Source: Pseudomonas putida
GTDB lineage: Bacteria > Pseudomonadota > Gammaproteobacteria > Pseudomonadales > Pseudomonadaceae
Assembly (NCBI RefSeq): GCF_004357765.1
Contig: NZ_SMTE01000002.1
Coordinates: forward strand, 372,001-436,000
DNA length: 64,000 bases
Direction of reading: 5' to 3'
Position numbers and translations under genes: made by a program
Shown: positions 28,481 to 37,871 of the stretch, one piece after another
Layout: every line of letters starts with the position of its first letter
How positions within the stretch are numbered: position 1 is the stretch's first letter
Notes under the pieces: model-generated
Seen by the model: only the letters and a program-made list of their open reading frames with translations
Databases searched by the model: none
Told to the model about the DNA's origin: nothing

Positions 28481-29071
28481 ATGAATGCACTGTCCGGCGC
28501 CGCGATCTTCGTGGTGCAAACCCTGGTCAGCCTGTACCTGGTGATCGTCCTGCTGCGCTTCGTGCTGCAACTGGTCAAAGCCAACTTCTACAACCCGCTG
28601 AGCCAGTTCACGGTGCGCGCCACCCAACCGCTGCTCAAGCCGATCCGCCGTATCATCCCCAGCATCGGCGGGTTGGATACGTCTTCGCTGCTGCTCGCCG
28701 TGGTCATTCAGGCGCTGCTGATGGCCTTCGTGCTGATGCTGACCTACGGCGTCTTCGGCGATGTGCTGCACCTGCTGCTGTGGGCGATCATCGGCATCAC
28801 GTCGCTGTTCCTGAAGATTTTCTGGGTGGCGATGATCGTCATGGTGATCGTGTCCTGGATCGCGCCCAACAGCCACAACCCGGCAGCCGAGCTGGCCTAC
28901 CAGATCAGCGAACCGGTACTCGCGCCGTTCCGCCGCCTGGTGCCGAACCTTGGCGGCCTGGACATTTCGCCGATCTTCGCCTTCATCGCCATCCAGGTGA
29001 TCCAGTCGTTCGTCATGCCCCCGCTGGCCGCCTACGCCGGCATGCCACAAGAACTGTGGCGGATGATCTGA
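28481..29071 (+). CDS. YggT-family integral membrane protein
   Basis: 196 residues from ATG 28481, chosen over a TTG one codon upstream because AAGGAG is well placed. Two YGGT repeats (FVLQLVKANFYNPLSQFTV and SHNPAAELAYQISEPVLAPF), each with flanking membrane helices, give about four segments. The family is linked to membrane homeostasis and division-site organisation but its biochemistry is unclear. Last gene of the yggS-proC-yggT group. Confidence 0.92.
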   Translation: MNALSGAAIFVVQTLVSLYLVIVLLRFVLQLVKANFYNPLSQFTVRATQPLLKPIRRIIPSIGGLDTSSLLLAVVIQALLMAFVLMLTYGVFGDVLHLLLWAIIGITSLFLKIFWVAMIVMVIVSWIAPNSHNPAAELAYQISEPVLAPFRRLVPNLGGLDISPIFAFIAIQVIQSFVMPPLAAYAGMPQELWRMI

Positions 29072-29096
29072 CCCGGATCAGCGCTCCTTGAGCCTG

Positions 29097-29118
29097 GCGG
29101 CAAGCCTTTGCTTGCCGC
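29097..29118. terminator. Hairpin between yggT and metX
   Basis: GCGGCAAGC (29097-29105) pairs perfectly with GCTTGCCGC (29110-29118) around CTTT. There is no T tract (GGGGTAG follows). It could be a weak terminator for yggT; its right arm also contains the -35 box of the metX promoter. Confidence 0.45.
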
Positions 29119-29140
29119 TGGGGGTAGCGCTCTTTAGACT
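29112..29140 (+). promoter_or_regulatory. Probable metX promoter
   Basis: TTGCCG (29112-29117) and TAGACT (29135-29140) are separated by exactly 17 nt, each matching the sigma-70 consensus at 4 of 6 positions. Transcription would begin near 29147, leaving a leader of about 23 nt, too short for a riboswitch. Confidence 0.5.
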
Positions 29141-29169
29141 TACGCCTCCGTCAAGCGTGAGCAGGGTCG

Positions 29170-30309
29170 ATGTCCACTGTCCTTCCCGAAGATTCCGTCG
29201 GTCTGGTGACCCCGCAGGTCGCCCGGTTCGACGAGCCCCTGGCCCTGGCCTGTGGCCGTTCCCTGACCAGCTACGAGCTGGTCTACGAAACCTATGGCAC
29301 CCTGAATGCCAGCGCGAGCAACGCTGTGCTGATCTGCCATGCTCTGTCCGGCCACCACCATGCCGCCGGCTATCACGCGGTCACCGACCGCAAGCCGGGC
29401 TGGTGGGACAGCTGCATCGGCCCAGGCAAGCCGATCGACACCAACCGATTCTTCGTGGTCAGCCTGAACAACCTCGGCGGCTGCAATGGCAGCACGGGGC
29501 CAAGCAGCCTCAACCCGGCCACCGGCAAGCCCTATGGCGCCGATTTTCCGGTGCTGACCGTGGAAGACTGGGTGCACAGCCAGGTGCGCCTGGCCGATCG
29601 CCTGGGCATCGGCCAGTGGGCCGCGGTGGTCGGCGGCAGCCTCGGTGGCATGCAGGCCCTGCAATGGACCATCACCTATCCTGAGCGCGTGCGCCACTGC
29701 GTCGACATCGCCTCGGCGCCCAAGCTTTCGGCGCAGAACATCGCCTTCAACGAAGTGGCGCGCCAGGCCATTCTCACCGACCCCGAGTTCCACGGTGGCT
29801 CGTTCCAGGATCAGGGCGTGATCCCCAAGCGCGGACTCATGCTGGCGCGCATGGTCGGCCACATCACCTACCTGTCCGACGACTCGATGGGCGAGAAATT
29901 CGGCCGGGAACTCAAGAGCGACAAGCTCAACTACGATTTCCACAGCGTCGAATTCCAGGTCGAAAGCTACCTGCGCTACCAAGGCGAGGAGTTTTCCGGT
30001 CGGTTCGACGCCAACACCTACCTGCTGATGACCAAGGCCCTGGATTACTTCGACCCGGCAGCCGCCCACGGCGGCGACCTGGCTGCCACCCTGGCCCACG
30101 TCAAGGCAGACTACTGCATCATGTCGTTCACCACCGACTGGCGTTTCTCGCCGGCCCGCTCGCGGGAAATCGTCGATGCCCTGATGGCCGCACGCAAGAA
30201 CGTCTGTTATCTGGAGATCGACTCGCCTTACGGCCACGATGCCTTCCTGATCCCAACACCTCGCTACATCCAGGGATTCTCGAACTACATGAACCGCATC
30301 GCCATCTGA
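29170..30309 (+). CDS. metX: Homoserine O-acyltransferase (succinyl type in Pseudomonas)
   Basis: 379 residues, alpha/beta-hydrolase fold. It activates homoserine with an acyl group from acyl-CoA, the first committed step of methionine synthesis. Nucleophile Ser157 lies in [14 protein letters not shown], and His356 in [26 protein letters not shown] forms the oxyanion region. In Pseudomonas this family has been shown to use succinyl-CoA. It is followed 7 nt later by metW, its usual partner. Confidence 0.94.
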   Translation: MSTVLPEDSVGLVTPQVARFDEPLALACGRSLTSYELVYETYGTLNASASNAVLICHALSGHHHAAGYHAVTDRKPGWWDSCIGPGKPIDTNRFFVVSLNNLGGCNGSTGPSSLNPATGKPYGADFPVLTVEDWVHSQVRLADRLGIGQWAAVVGGSLGGMQALQWTITYPERVRHCVDIASAPKLSAQNIAFNEVARQAILTDPEFHGGSFQDQGVIPKRGLMLARMVGHITYLSDDSMGEKFGRELKSDKLNYDFHSVEFQVESYLRYQGEEFSGRFDANTYLLMTKALDYFDPAAAHGGDLAATLAHVKADYCIMSFTTDWRFSPARSREIVDALMAARKNVCYLEIDSPYGHDAFLIPTPRYIQGFSNYMNRIAI

Positions 30310-30316
30310 GGACAGC

Positions 30317-30937
30317 ATGAGAGCCGATCTGGAAATCATCCACGACTGGATCCCCGCCGGCAGCCGGGTACTCGACCTGGGCTGCGGCAGCGGCGAGCTG
30401 CTGGCTTCGCTGCGTGACCGCAAGCAGGTCAGCGGTTATGGCCTGGAGATCGACCCTGACAACATCGCCGCGTGCGTGGCCAAGGGCGTCAACGTCATCG
30501 AACAGGACCTGGACAAGGGCTTGGGCAACTTCGCCAGCAACAGTTTCGACGTGGTGATCATGACCCAGGCCCTGCAGGCCGTCGAATACCCCGACCGCAT
30601 CCTCGACGAGATGCTGCGGGTCGGACGTCAGTGCATCATCACCTTCCCCAACTTCGGTCACTGGCGTTGCCGCTGGTATCTGGCGACCAAAGGCCGCATG
30701 CCGGTATCGGACTTCATGCCGTATACCTGGTACAACACGCCGAACATCCACTTCTGCACCTTCGCCGACTTCGAAGAACTGTGCCACGAGCGCCACGCCA
30801 AGGTCCTCGACCGCCTGGCTGTGGATCACTTGCACCGCAACGGGTGGGGCGGGCGGCTTTGGCCTAATCTTCTAGGTGAAATCGGCATCTACCGCGTCAG
30901 CAGCCCAAGCCTGCAGGAGCATCAGCTCGCGGTCTGA
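30317..30937 (+). CDS. metW: MetW, methionine biosynthesis methyltransferase-like protein
   Basis: 206 residues with a SAM-binding Rossmann motif VLDLGCGSGELLASL at about residues 17-31. Family hallmarks are DVVIMTQALQAVEYP and FPNFGHWRCR. MetW associates with MetX and is needed for its activity or stability in several proteobacteria; the reaction it catalyses, if any, is not settled. Part of metX-metW-DUF4426-rdgB-hemW. Confidence 0.95.
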   Translation: MRADLEIIHDWIPAGSRVLDLGCGSGELLASLRDRKQVSGYGLEIDPDNIAACVAKGVNVIEQDLDKGLGNFASNSFDVVIMTQALQAVEYPDRILDEMLRVGRQCIITFPNFGHWRCRWYLATKGRMPVSDFMPYTWYNTPNIHFCTFADFEELCHERHAKVLDRLAVDHLHRNGWGGRLWPNLLGEIGIYRVSSPSLQEHQLAV

Positions 30938-30959
30938 CGCCCACCGGAGGACTCGCACC

Positions 30960-31394
30960 ATGCGTCGCCTAGCCCTGTTCCTGATCAGCCTGTGCCTGGC
31001 CCTGCCAGCCCTGGCGGCCGACGCCGCCCGCCCCGAGCGCAAGGAAGTGTTCGGCGATGTGACGGTCCACTACAGCGCCTTCACCTCCAGCATGCTGCAG
31101 CCGAATATTGCCGCCGCCACCGGTCTGGTCCGCAGCAAGAACCAGGGCGTGCTCAACATTGCCGTGATCAAGGCCGGCAAGCCGAGCATCGCGGTGGTCA
31201 GCGGCACGGTGAAAGACCTCACCGGACGCAGCAGCCCACTGTCGTTCCGGCAGATCACCGACCAAGGGGCGGTGTATTACATCGCTCAGTTCAAGATCGA
31301 ACAGGCCGAGACACTGACTTTCGACCTGAACGTCGAAACCGGCGGTATCAGCCACCCACTCAGTTTCAACCAGGAAGTGTTCCCAGGCGAATGA
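30960..31394 (+). CDS. Exported DUF4426 protein
   Basis: 144 residues from ATG 30960, preceded by GGAGG. A signal peptide with a clear AxA site ([21 protein letters not shown]) precedes a small beta-rich domain ([25 protein letters not shown]). This DUF4426 family always follows metW in Pseudomonas as far as I recall; no function is known. Its stop overlaps the start of rdgB (ATGATGA). Confidence 0.85.
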   Translation: MRRLALFLISLCLALPALAADAARPERKEVFGDVTVHYSAFTSSMLQPNIAAATGLVRSKNQGVLNIAVIKAGKPSIAVVSGTVKDLTGRSSPLSFRQITDQGAVYYIAQFKIEQAETLTFDLNVETGGISHPLSFNQEVFPGE

Positions 31395-31987
31395 TGAATC
31401 TCCAGCAACTCGTATTGGCCAGCCATAACGCCGGCAAACTCAAGGAACTCCAGGCCATGCTCGGCACCTCGGTGCAGTTGCGCTCGATCGGCGAGTTCAG
31501 CCAGGTCGAGCCGGAGGAAACCGGCCTGTCGTTCGTCGAAAACGCCATCCTCAAAGCGCGCAATGCCGCGCGTATCTCAGGGTTGCCGGCGCTGGCCGAC
31601 GACTCGGGCCTGGCGGTGGACTTCCTCGGCGGTGCCCCCGGCATCTACTCGGCACGCTATGCCGATGGCAAGGGCGATGCAGCGAACAACGCCAAGCTGC
31701 TCGAAGCCCTCAAGGACGTGCCCGAGGCAGAACGTGGCGCTCAGTTCGTCTGCGTGCTGGCTTTGGTGCGCCATGCCGACGACCCGCTGCCGATCCTCTG
31801 CGAGGGCCTGTGGCACGGCCGTATCCTGTTCCAGGCCAGCGGTGAGCATGGCTTCGGCTACGACCCGCTGTTCTGGGTGCCGGAGCGCGACTGCTCGAGC
31901 GCCGAGCTCGCCCCGGTGGACAAGAATCAGCTCAGCCACCGCGCCCGCGCCATGGCGCTGCTGCGTAAACGTCTGGGCCTGGCATGA
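31391..31987 (+). CDS. rdgB: XTP/dITP pyrophosphatase (RdgB/HAM1)
   Basis: 198 residues from ATG 31391 (or the adjacent ATG 31394). It hydrolyses dITP, XTP and dXTP to monophosphates, cleaning the nucleotide pool of deaminated purines. Signatures: [37 protein letters not shown] and [12 protein letters not shown]. It overlaps the DUF4426 stop and the hemW start by 4 nt each, giving tight translational coupling. Confidence 0.96.
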   Translation: MMNLQQLVLASHNAGKLKELQAMLGTSVQLRSIGEFSQVEPEETGLSFVENAILKARNAARISGLPALADDSGLAVDFLGGAPGIYSARYADGKGDAANNAKLLEALKDVPEAERGAQFVCVLALVRHADDPLPILCEGLWHGRILFQASGEHGFGYDPLFWVPERDCSSAELAPVDKNQLSHRARAMALLRKRLGLA

Positions 31988-33159
31988 TCGAAACGTTGTC
32001 CCAGCCAGGCGCGGCAGGCCTTTCCAGCCTGCCCCCGCTGGCGCTGTACATCCACATTCCGTGGTGCGTGCGCAAGTGCCCCTACTGCGACTTCAACTCC
32101 CACGCCGCCGGGTCTGAGTTGCCGGAAGAGGCCTACGTCGATGCCTTGCTGACCGACCTCGACCAGGAGATGCCCGCCGTGCAGGGCCGGCCGATCACGT
32201 CGATCTTCTTCGGCGGAGGCACCCCGAGCCTGTTCAGCGCCAACGCGCTGGGGCGCTTGCTGCGCGGGGTGGAGCAACGCATCCCGTTCACTGCAGATAT
32301 CGAGATCACCCTCGAGGCCAACCCCGGTACGTTCGAGCAGGAGAAGTTCAAGGCCTACCGGCAGACCGGTATCAATCGCCTGTCGATCGGCGTGCAGAGC
32401 TTCCAGCCCGCCAAGCTGCAGGCCCTGGGGCGCATCCACAACGGCGACGAAGCGATCCGCGCCGCCGCCATGGCCCGCGCCGCCGGTTTCGACAACTTCA
32501 ACATGGACTTGATGCACGGCCTGCCCGACCAGTCTCTGGACGATGCCATGGGCGACTTGCGCCAAGCCATCGACTTGAGTCCGACGCACCTGTCCTGGTA
32601 CCAGCTGACGGTGGAGCCGAACACGGTGTTCTGGAACCAGCCGCCGGAGTTGCCCGAGGACGATATCCTCTGGGATATCCAGGAAGCCGGCCAGGCGCTG
32701 ATGGCGGCAAACGGCTTCCAACAGTACGAAGTGTCAGCCTACGCCCAGGCCGGGCGCGCCGCACGGCACAACCTCAATTACTGGCGCTTCGGCGATTTCA
32801 TCGGCATCGGCGCGGGCGCCCACGGCAAACTGACGTTTGCCGATGGTCGAATCCTTCGCACCTGGAAGACCCGCCTGCCCAAGGATTACCTGAACCTGGC
32901 CAAACCGTTCAAGGCTGGCGAGAAGCTGCTGCCAGTCGACGAGTTGCCGTTCGAATTCCTGATGAACGCCCTGCGCCTGACCGAAGGCGTGGAGGCGGAG
33001 CTGTTCACCCAGCGCACCGGCCTGCCCCTGGCGCAGCTTACCGAAGCGAGGCGTGCGGCCGAACAAAAAGGCCTTTTGCAGGTCGAACCGGATCGGCTGG
33101 TGGCAACGCCACGCGGCCAGTTGTTCCTCAACGACCTGCTGCAGTATTTCTTGACCTAA
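31984..33159 (+). CDS. hemW: Heme chaperone HemW (radical SAM)
   Basis: 391 residues. The radical SAM cluster cysteines are C28, C32 and C35 ([11 protein letters not shown]), with GGGTPS after them. Once annotated as oxygen-independent coproporphyrinogen oxidase; family members with this arrangement bind heme and deliver it to proteins. The HemN C-terminal domain is present ([17 protein letters not shown]). Last of the metX-hemW block apart from a small membrane gene. Confidence 0.94.
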   Translation: MIETLSQPGAAGLSSLPPLALYIHIPWCVRKCPYCDFNSHAAGSELPEEAYVDALLTDLDQEMPAVQGRPITSIFFGGGTPSLFSANALGRLLRGVEQRIPFTADIEITLEANPGTFEQEKFKAYRQTGINRLSIGVQSFQPAKLQALGRIHNGDEAIRAAAMARAAGFDNFNMDLMHGLPDQSLDDAMGDLRQAIDLSPTHLSWYQLTVEPNTVFWNQPPELPEDDILWDIQEAGQALMAANGFQQYEVSAYAQAGRAARHNLNYWRFGDFIGIGAGAHGKLTFADGRILRTWKTRLPKDYLNLAKPFKAGEKLLPVDELPFEFLMNALRLTEGVEAELFTQRTGLPLAQLTEARRAAEQKGLLQVEPDRLVATPRGQLFLNDLLQYFLT

Positions 33160-33168
33160 GGATGACCC

Positions 33169-33495
33169 ATGGATCTGGTACTTGACTTGCTCGCGACGGT
33201 TTCCCGCTGGAGCCGCAGCCACCTCTCGGAAATCTCCCTGGCCCTGGTCGGCTGTCTGCTGGTGCTGTTCGGCACCGATATCAAGGGCTGGGTTGAACAG
33301 CGCCTGGGCGGCCTGGCCGGTGCGCTGCGCGTGCCGTTCATGGCATTGCTGGTGATGATCGGCAGTGGCGCCGCGCTGATCTATGCCACGCCATGGGTGG
33401 TGAAGGGTCTGGGACAGTTCAACAACTATGCGCTGGCACCGGTGTTGCTGGTGGTACTGGTGTTGATTGGCGTTGTGGCGGATCGCCGGGGTTGA
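33169..33495 (+). CDS. DUF3392 membrane protein
   Basis: 108 residues with RBS AAGGATG-like sequence ahead of the ATG. About three hydrophobic segments (EISLALVGCLLVLFG, VPFMALLVMIGSGAALIY, LAPVLLVVLVLIGVVA) suggest an inner-membrane protein. Resembles the DUF3392 family, unknown function. It is 9 nt downstream of hemW and followed by a GC hairpin. Confidence 0.75.
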   Translation: MDLVLDLLATVSRWSRSHLSEISLALVGCLLVLFGTDIKGWVEQRLGGLAGALRVPFMALLVMIGSGAALIYATPWVVKGLGQFNNYALAPVLLVVLVLIGVVADRRG

Positions 33496-33506
33496 GGCTG
33501 CTAGAA

Positions 33507-33530
33507 GCTGCCCCGGAAGACCGGGGCAGC
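33507..33530. terminator. GC-rich hairpin after the DUF3392 gene
   Basis: GCTGCCCCGG (33507-33516) and CCGGGGCAGC (33521-33530) form a perfect 10-bp stem with an AAGA loop, 11 nt past the stop. It has no T tract, so it may act as a 3' stabiliser or a rho-assisted stop. Confidence 0.55.
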
Positions 33531-33674
33531 CCAACCACCTGGCGGCTCAGCGTACCAAGCAAACGCTTCATAAGCCTTGGCCTCCGTGTTGGCGGGCCAA
33601 TCTTCCAGCATCTAACCGGTACTTCGATGCCTTCGAAAACTGTGCAGAGTTCTCAGTGAATTGGCCAGGTTGAT

Positions 33675-33725
33675 GGCCCTTCGAAGAAATTCACCGGCAT
33701 GGTTCTCAGGCCATGTCGAAGGGCC
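33675..33725. repeat. Inverted repeat near the end of trmB
   Basis: GGCCCTTCGA (33675-33684) and TCGAAGGGCC (33716-33725) are perfectly complementary around 31 nt, just past the trmB stop. The surrounding 240-nt gap (33496-33736) has no gene. The repeat could terminate trmB transcription. Confidence 0.5.
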
Positions 33726-33736
33726 CGATCAGCCGA

Positions 33737-34459
33737 TCAATCCACCTTCTCGAACTTCAAATCCCACACCCCATGCCCCAAGCGCTCGCCACGGCGTTCG
33801 AACTTGGTGATCGGACGCTCTTCCGGACGCGGTACATAGGTGCCGTCAGCAGCACGGTTGCGATAGCCGGGCGCTGCGCTCATCACTTCCAGCATGTACT
33901 CGGCATAGGGCTCCCAGTCGGTCGCCATGTGGAACACGCCACCGGGTTTGAGCTTGCGCCGTACCAGCTCGGCGAACTCCAGCTGCACGATGCGGCGCTT
34001 GTGGTGGCGCGCCTTGTGCCAAGGGTCCGGGAAGAACAGCATCAGCCGGTCGAGGCTGTTATCGGCCACGCAGCGGTTGAGCACTTCGATGGCATCGCAG
34101 TCATACACCCGCAGGTTCTTCAGGCCCTGGGTCAGCACGCCGTTGAGCAGCGCGCCCACACCTGGACGGTGCACTTCGACACCGATGAAGTCCTGTTCCG
34201 GGGCGGCAGCGGCCATCTCCAGCAGCGAGTGACCCATGCCAAAGCCGATCTCCAGCGTACGCGGTGCCGTGCGGCCGAAGACCTGGTCGTAGTCGACCGG
34301 GCTGTCGGTCAGCGGCAGGATGAACAGCGGCCCCCCCTGGTCGAGGCCACGTTGCTGGCCTTCGGTCATGCGCCCTGCACGCATCACGAAGCTCTTGATG
34401 CGGCGGTGGTGGCGCTGGTCGCCGTCGGCGGGAATCGGCGTATCTTGCGAGTCAGTCAT
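33737..34459 (-). CDS. trmB: tRNA (guanine-N7-)-methyltransferase
   Basis: 240 residues. It methylates G46 in the variable loop of tRNAs. SAM motif [15 protein letters not shown], then [14 protein letters not shown], the catalytic-type [16 protein letters not shown] and the C-terminal [17 protein letters not shown] are all characteristic. It lies 9 nt downstream of thiG in a thiS-thiG-trmB transcript. Confidence 0.96.
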   Translation of the reverse strand: MTDSQDTPIPADGDQRHHRRIKSFVMRAGRMTEGQQRGLDQGGPLFILPLTDSPVDYDQVFGRTAPRTLEIGFGMGHSLLEMAAAAPEQDFIGVEVHRPGVGALLNGVLTQGLKNLRVYDCDAIEVLNRCVADNSLDRLMLFFPDPWHKARHHKRRIVQLEFAELVRRKLKPGGVFHMATDWEPYAEYMLEVMSAAPGYRNRAADGTYVPRPEERPITKFERRGERLGHGVWDLKFEKVD

Positions 34460-34468
34460 CGGGGGCTC

Positions 34469-35263
34469 TTACTTGATCAGACCATCCAGCGGCGAAGAGG
34501 CGCTGGCGTAGAGTTTTTTCGGCATCCGGCCGGCGAGGTAGGCCATGCGGCCGGCGACGATGGCATGCTTCATGGCTTCGGCCATCAGCACCGGCTGCTG
34601 GGCATGGGCGATGGCCGAGTTCATCAGCACGGCCTCGCAGCCCATTTCCATGGCGATGGTGGCGTCGGAGGCAGTGCCGACACCGGCATCGACCAGCACC
34701 GGCACCTTGGATTCCTCGAGGATGATCTGCAGGTTGTAGGGGTTGCAGATACCCAGGCCGGTGCCGATCAGGCCGGCCAGCGGCATCACCGCGATGCAGC
34801 CGGCTTCGGCCAGCTGACGGGCGATGATCGGATCGTCACTGGTGTAGACCATCACGTCGAACCCGTCCTTGACCAGCACTTCGGCGGCCTTGAGGGTTTC
34901 GATCACGTTGGGGAACAGGGTCTTCTGGTCGGCCAGGACTTCCAGCTTGACCAGGTTGTGGCCATCGAGCAGCTCGCGGGCCAGGCGGCAGGTGCGCACG
35001 GCCTCGACCGCGTCGTAGCAGCCGGCGGTGTTGGGCAGGATGGTGTAGCGGTCAGGCGGCAGCACGTCGAGCAGGTTCGGCTCGCCCGGGTTCTGGCCCA
35101 GATTGGTACGGCGCACGGCGACAGTGACGATTTCGGCACCCGAAGCCTCGATGGCCAGGCGGGTTTCTTCCATGTCACGGTATTTGCCGGTGCCTACCAG
35201 CAGGCGCGACTGGAAAGTGCGCCCGGCCAGGGTGAAGGGCTTGTCGCTACGAACGTTGCTCAT
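34469..35263 (-). CDS. thiG: Thiazole synthase
   Basis: 264 residues from the ATG at 35261-35263 ([20 protein letters not shown]), with GAGGA upstream. ThiG builds the thiamine thiazole from deoxyxylulose phosphate, dehydroglycine and ThiS thiocarboxylate through a Schiff-base lysine. Family motifs: [32 protein letters not shown] and [13 protein letters not shown]. It follows thiS by 53 nt; pairing with its sulfur carrier supports the call. Confidence 0.96.
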   Translation of the reverse strand: MSNVRSDKPFTLAGRTFQSRLLVGTGKYRDMEETRLAIEASGAEIVTVAVRRTNLGQNPGEPNLLDVLPPDRYTILPNTAGCYDAVEAVRTCRLARELLDGHNLVKLEVLADQKTLFPNVIETLKAAEVLVKDGFDVMVYTSDDPIIARQLAEAGCIAVMPLAGLIGTGLGICNPYNLQIILEESKVPVLVDAGVGTASDATIAMEMGCEAVLMNSAIAHAQQPVLMAEAMKHAIVAGRMAYLAGRMPKKLYASASSPLDGLIK

Positions 35264-35316
35264 CGTTGTTCCTCGGGAAAAGGTTACGGGACTTGCGGGT
35301 GAATCGCCGGGACGGA

Positions 35317-35517
35317 TCAACCGCCACCGATGGCATGGACCACTTCGACCTGGTCGCCCTCGTTCAATAGGGTGCTGTCGTGCTGGCTACGCGGCACGAT
35401 GTCCAGGTTCAGTTCCACCGCCACGCGGCGCCCGGTCAGCTCCAGGCGGGCCAGCAAGGCCGCGACGCTTTCGCCAACAGGCAATTCGTAAGGTTCACCG
35501 TTCAGTTGAATGCGCAT
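35317..35517 (-). CDS. thiS: Sulfur carrier protein ThiS
   Basis: 66 residues from the ATG at 35515-35517 ([13 protein letters not shown]), with GGTGG 8 nt upstream; upstream in-frame ATGs are possible. A ubiquitin-like beta-grasp protein ending in the required Gly-Gly (VVHAIGGG), whose C-terminus is adenylated then thiocarboxylated to give sulfur to thiazole synthase. Confidence 0.92.
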   Translation of the reverse strand: MRIQLNGEPYELPVGESVAALLARLELTGRRVAVELNLDIVPRSQHDSTLLNEGDQVEVVHAIGGG

Positions 35518-35619
35518 GCGCACGGCCACCATTGTACTTTGGGGCACGCATTCTAGCCCCGATCAACCCTTGAACCCAAGGGCGACGGGCACCATTAGTC
35601 GCGAATGTGGACCGGGCGG

Positions 35620-35991
35620 TCAGCCCAGTCGCCAGGCTGCCAGGCCCAGGCACAGCCAACCGGCCAGGAAGCAGAGCCCACCGAAAGGCGTGATCATGCC
35701 AAGCTTGCCCAGGCCACTCAGGGTCAGCAGATAAAGGCTACCGGAGAACAGGACGATACCGACCGCGAACAGACCACCGGACCAGGCCACCAGGCGTCCA
35801 GGCAAGTGCACCGATAGCACCGCCACCGCGAGGATCGCCAGGGCATGCACCAGTTGGTAGGTGACGCCGGTGTGGAACACCGCCAAGTAGTCGGCACTGA
35901 GCCGGCTTTTCAGGCCATGGGCGGCGAACGCGCCGAGCGCGACACCGGTGAAGCCGAAAAACGCGGCGAGCATCAGGAAGCTGCGAAGCAT
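35620..35991 (-). CDS. DUF423 membrane protein
   Basis: 123 residues from the ATG at 35989-35991, with AAGGAG 8 nt upstream. Four hydrophobic segments and the family opening (LMLAAFFGFTGVALGAFAAHGL, HTGVTYQLVHALAIL) identify DUF423, a small inner-membrane family of unknown function. Its start region abuts the mtgA promoter on the other strand. Confidence 0.85.
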   Translation of the reverse strand: MLRSFLMLAAFFGFTGVALGAFAAHGLKSRLSADYLAVFHTGVTYQLVHALAILAVAVLSVHLPGRLVAWSGGLFAVGIVLFSGSLYLLTLSGLGKLGMITPFGGLCFLAGWLCLGLAAWRLG

Positions 35992-36016
35992 GGGACGACT
36001 CCTTGGAACGGGTCTG

Positions 36017-36022
36017 TATAAT
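36017..36022 (+). promoter_or_regulatory. -10 element ahead of mtgA
   Basis: A perfect TATAAT with upstream TG sits 33 nt before the mtgA start. No convincing -35 box is placed correctly, so it may rely on the extended -10 or an activator. It overlaps the upstream region of the divergent DUF423 gene. Confidence 0.55.
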
Positions 36023-36055
36023 GGCCCCTTCCACCGGTCCGGCCAAGCCATTGCC

Positions 36056-36766
36056 ATGCTGTCATCCCTTTTCCGCCGATTCGTCCGCGTCCTGCTCTGG
36101 TTTGCCGCCGCGAGCATCGTGCTGGTCCTGGTGTTTCGCTGGGTACCGCCGCCAGGTACGGCCCTGATGGTCGAACGCAAGGTGGAATCTTGGGTCAGCG
36201 GCGAACCGATCGACCTGCAACGCGACTGGGAGCCCTGGGACAACATCTCCGATCAGCTCAAGGTGGCGGTCATTGCCGGCGAGGACCAGAAATTCGCCAG
36301 CCATTGGGGCTTCGACATCCCAGCGATTCAGGCAGCGCTGGCCTACAACGAGCGTGGCGGCAGTATCCGCGGTGCCAGCACCCTGACCCAGCAGGTGGCC
36401 AAGAACCTGTTCCTGTGGTCGGGTCGCAGCTGGTTGCGCAAGGGCCTGGAAGCGTGGTTCACCGTACTGATCGAGCTGTTCTGGTCCAAGGAACGGATCC
36501 TCGAGGTGTACCTCAACAGTACCGAGTGGGGCAAAGGCGTGTTCGGCGCCCAGGCCGCGGCTCGCTATCACTTCGGCATCGATGCCAGCCGCCTGAGCCG
36601 CCAACAGGCCGCGCAGCTGGCAGCAGTGCTGCCCAATCCGATCAAGTGGAGCGCCAGCCGGCCGAGTGCCTACGTCGCCAGCCGGGCCGGCTGGATTCGC
36701 CGACAGATGAGCCAGTTGGGTGGGCCGAGCTATCTGATGCAACTGGATGCTTCGCGCCGGCCTTGA
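36056..36766 (+). CDS. mtgA: Monofunctional biosynthetic peptidoglycan transglycosylase
   Basis: 236 residues from ATG 36056. One N-terminal membrane helix (VLLWFAAASIVLVLVF) and a single GT51 domain with the catalytic Glu in AGEDQKFASHWG, plus GASTLTQQVAKNLFLW and EVYLNSTEWGKGVFGAQ. It polymerises lipid II into glycan strands without cross-linking. It complements the bifunctional PonA at 13.8 kb. Confidence 0.96.
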   Translation: MLSSLFRRFVRVLLWFAAASIVLVLVFRWVPPPGTALMVERKVESWVSGEPIDLQRDWEPWDNISDQLKVAVIAGEDQKFASHWGFDIPAIQAALAYNERGGSIRGASTLTQQVAKNLFLWSGRSWLRKGLEAWFTVLIELFWSKERILEVYLNSTEWGKGVFGAQAAARYHFGIDASRLSRQQAAQLAAVLPNPIKWSASRPSAYVASRAGWIRRQMSQLGGPSYLMQLDASRRP

Positions 36767-36840
36767 GGGCGAGTGCAGCGTAAGCTTGGAGTTGTAGCGG
36801 CGCTCGATCTCAACAACGCAGCAACCCTCAAGACGAGTAT

Positions 36841-36877
36841 AAAAAAACCGCCGCCCCGTCTCCGAGCCAGCGGTTTT
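36841..36877 (-). terminator. rpoH terminator
   Basis: On the minus strand AAAACCGC (36877-36870) pairs with GCGGTTTT (36851-36844) and runs into T7 (36847-36841). It is about 20 nt past the rpoH stop, a good rho-independent terminator. It could also serve mtgA from the other side. Confidence 0.8.
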
Positions 36878-36896
36878 CCAATCCCACCAAACTAGA

Positions 36897-37751
36897 TCAA
36901 ACCGCGATCAACGCCTTGACCTTGTTCATCGCGTTCTTTTCCAACTGACGGATACGCTCAGCCGACACACTGTATTTGTCCGCCAACTCGTGCAGCGTGG
37001 CTTTCTCCTCGGCCAACCAACGCTGGTAGAGAATATCGCGGCTGCGCTCGTCCAGACCCTGGAGCGCTTCGTGCAGGTTGCTGGTGGAGTTGTCGCTCCA
37101 GTCGGCGTCCTCCAGCTGCGTTGCCGGATCGTAGCGATGGTCTTCCAGGTAGTACGCCGGCGATTGGAACGCGCTGTCGTCGTCCGCCTCGGCGGCCGGG
37201 TCAAACGCCATGTCCTGGCCGCTCAGGCGGCTTTCCATCTCGCGCACTTCGCGAGGCTCGACGCCCAGGCTTTCCGCCACGCGATGGACTTCGTCGTTGT
37301 TCAGCCAGGCCAGACGCTTCTTCTGACTGCGCAGGTTGAAGAACAGCTTGCGCTGGGCCTTGGTGGTAGCGACCTTGACGATACGCCAGTTGCGCAAGAT
37401 GAATTCGTGGATTTCCGCCTTGATCCAATGCACGGCGAAGGAAACCAGGCGCACGCCCATCTCCGGGTTGAAGCGCTTGACGGCTTTCATCAAGCCGACG
37501 TTGCCTTCCTGGATAAGGTCGGCCTGAGCCAGGCCATAGCCGGCATAGCTGCGTGCAATGTGCACGACGAAACGCAGGTGGGCCATTACCATTTGCCGAG
37601 CGGCCTCAAGATCCTGCTCGAAATAGAGACGCTCGGCCAGTTCACGCTCCTGCTCGACCGTCAGCAGCGGGATGCTGTTGACCGTGTGCACGTAGGCCTC
37701 CAGGTTCGCACCGGGGACCAGGGCATAGGCAGGTTGCAACGAAGTGGTCAT
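36897..37751 (-). CDS. rpoH: RNA polymerase heat-shock sigma factor (sigma-32)
   Basis: 284 residues. Region 2 has [42 protein letters not shown] and [20 protein letters not shown]; the RpoH box QRKLFFNLR follows. Region 4 has the [23 protein letters not shown]. It directs transcription of chaperones and proteases in heat stress. The SD GGAGG is strong. A hairpin lies in the leader (37808-37837). It follows ftsYEX, the usual order. Confidence 0.97.
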   Translation of the reverse strand: MTTSLQPAYALVPGANLEAYVHTVNSIPLLTVEQERELAERLYFEQDLEAARQMVMAHLRFVVHIARSYAGYGLAQADLIQEGNVGLMKAVKRFNPEMGVRLVSFAVHWIKAEIHEFILRNWRIVKVATTKAQRKLFFNLRSQKKRLAWLNNDEVHRVAESLGVEPREVREMESRLSGQDMAFDPAAEADDDSAFQSPAYYLEDHRYDPATQLEDADWSDNSTSNLHEALQGLDERSRDILYQRWLAEEKATLHELADKYSVSAERIRQLEKNAMNKVKALIAV

Positions 37752-37807
37752 TCAAGAACCTCCGACTCACTAGACTCGTGCCTTGTGGGCACTGCCAACA
37801 TAGACCT

Positions 37808-37837
37808 TGAACCACTGTACAAGTTCCGAGTGGTTCA
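37808..37837 (-). promoter_or_regulatory. Hairpin in the rpoH upstream region
   Basis: TGAACCACT (37808-37816) pairs perfectly with AGTGGTTCA (37829-37837). It lies 57-86 nt upstream of the rpoH start and 35 nt after the ftsX stop. No T tract follows on the minus strand, so it may be an operator or leader structure. In E. coli rpoH translation is temperature-controlled by mRNA structure, but that structure is inside the coding region. Confidence 0.4.
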
Positions 37838-37871
37838 CAAGATGAAAAAAAGTCAATGCTGGCAAAGAAAA

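Noticed and set aside
29097-29169. SAM riboswitch for metX
   Set aside because: The predicted leader is only about 23 nt and no riboswitch core is visible.
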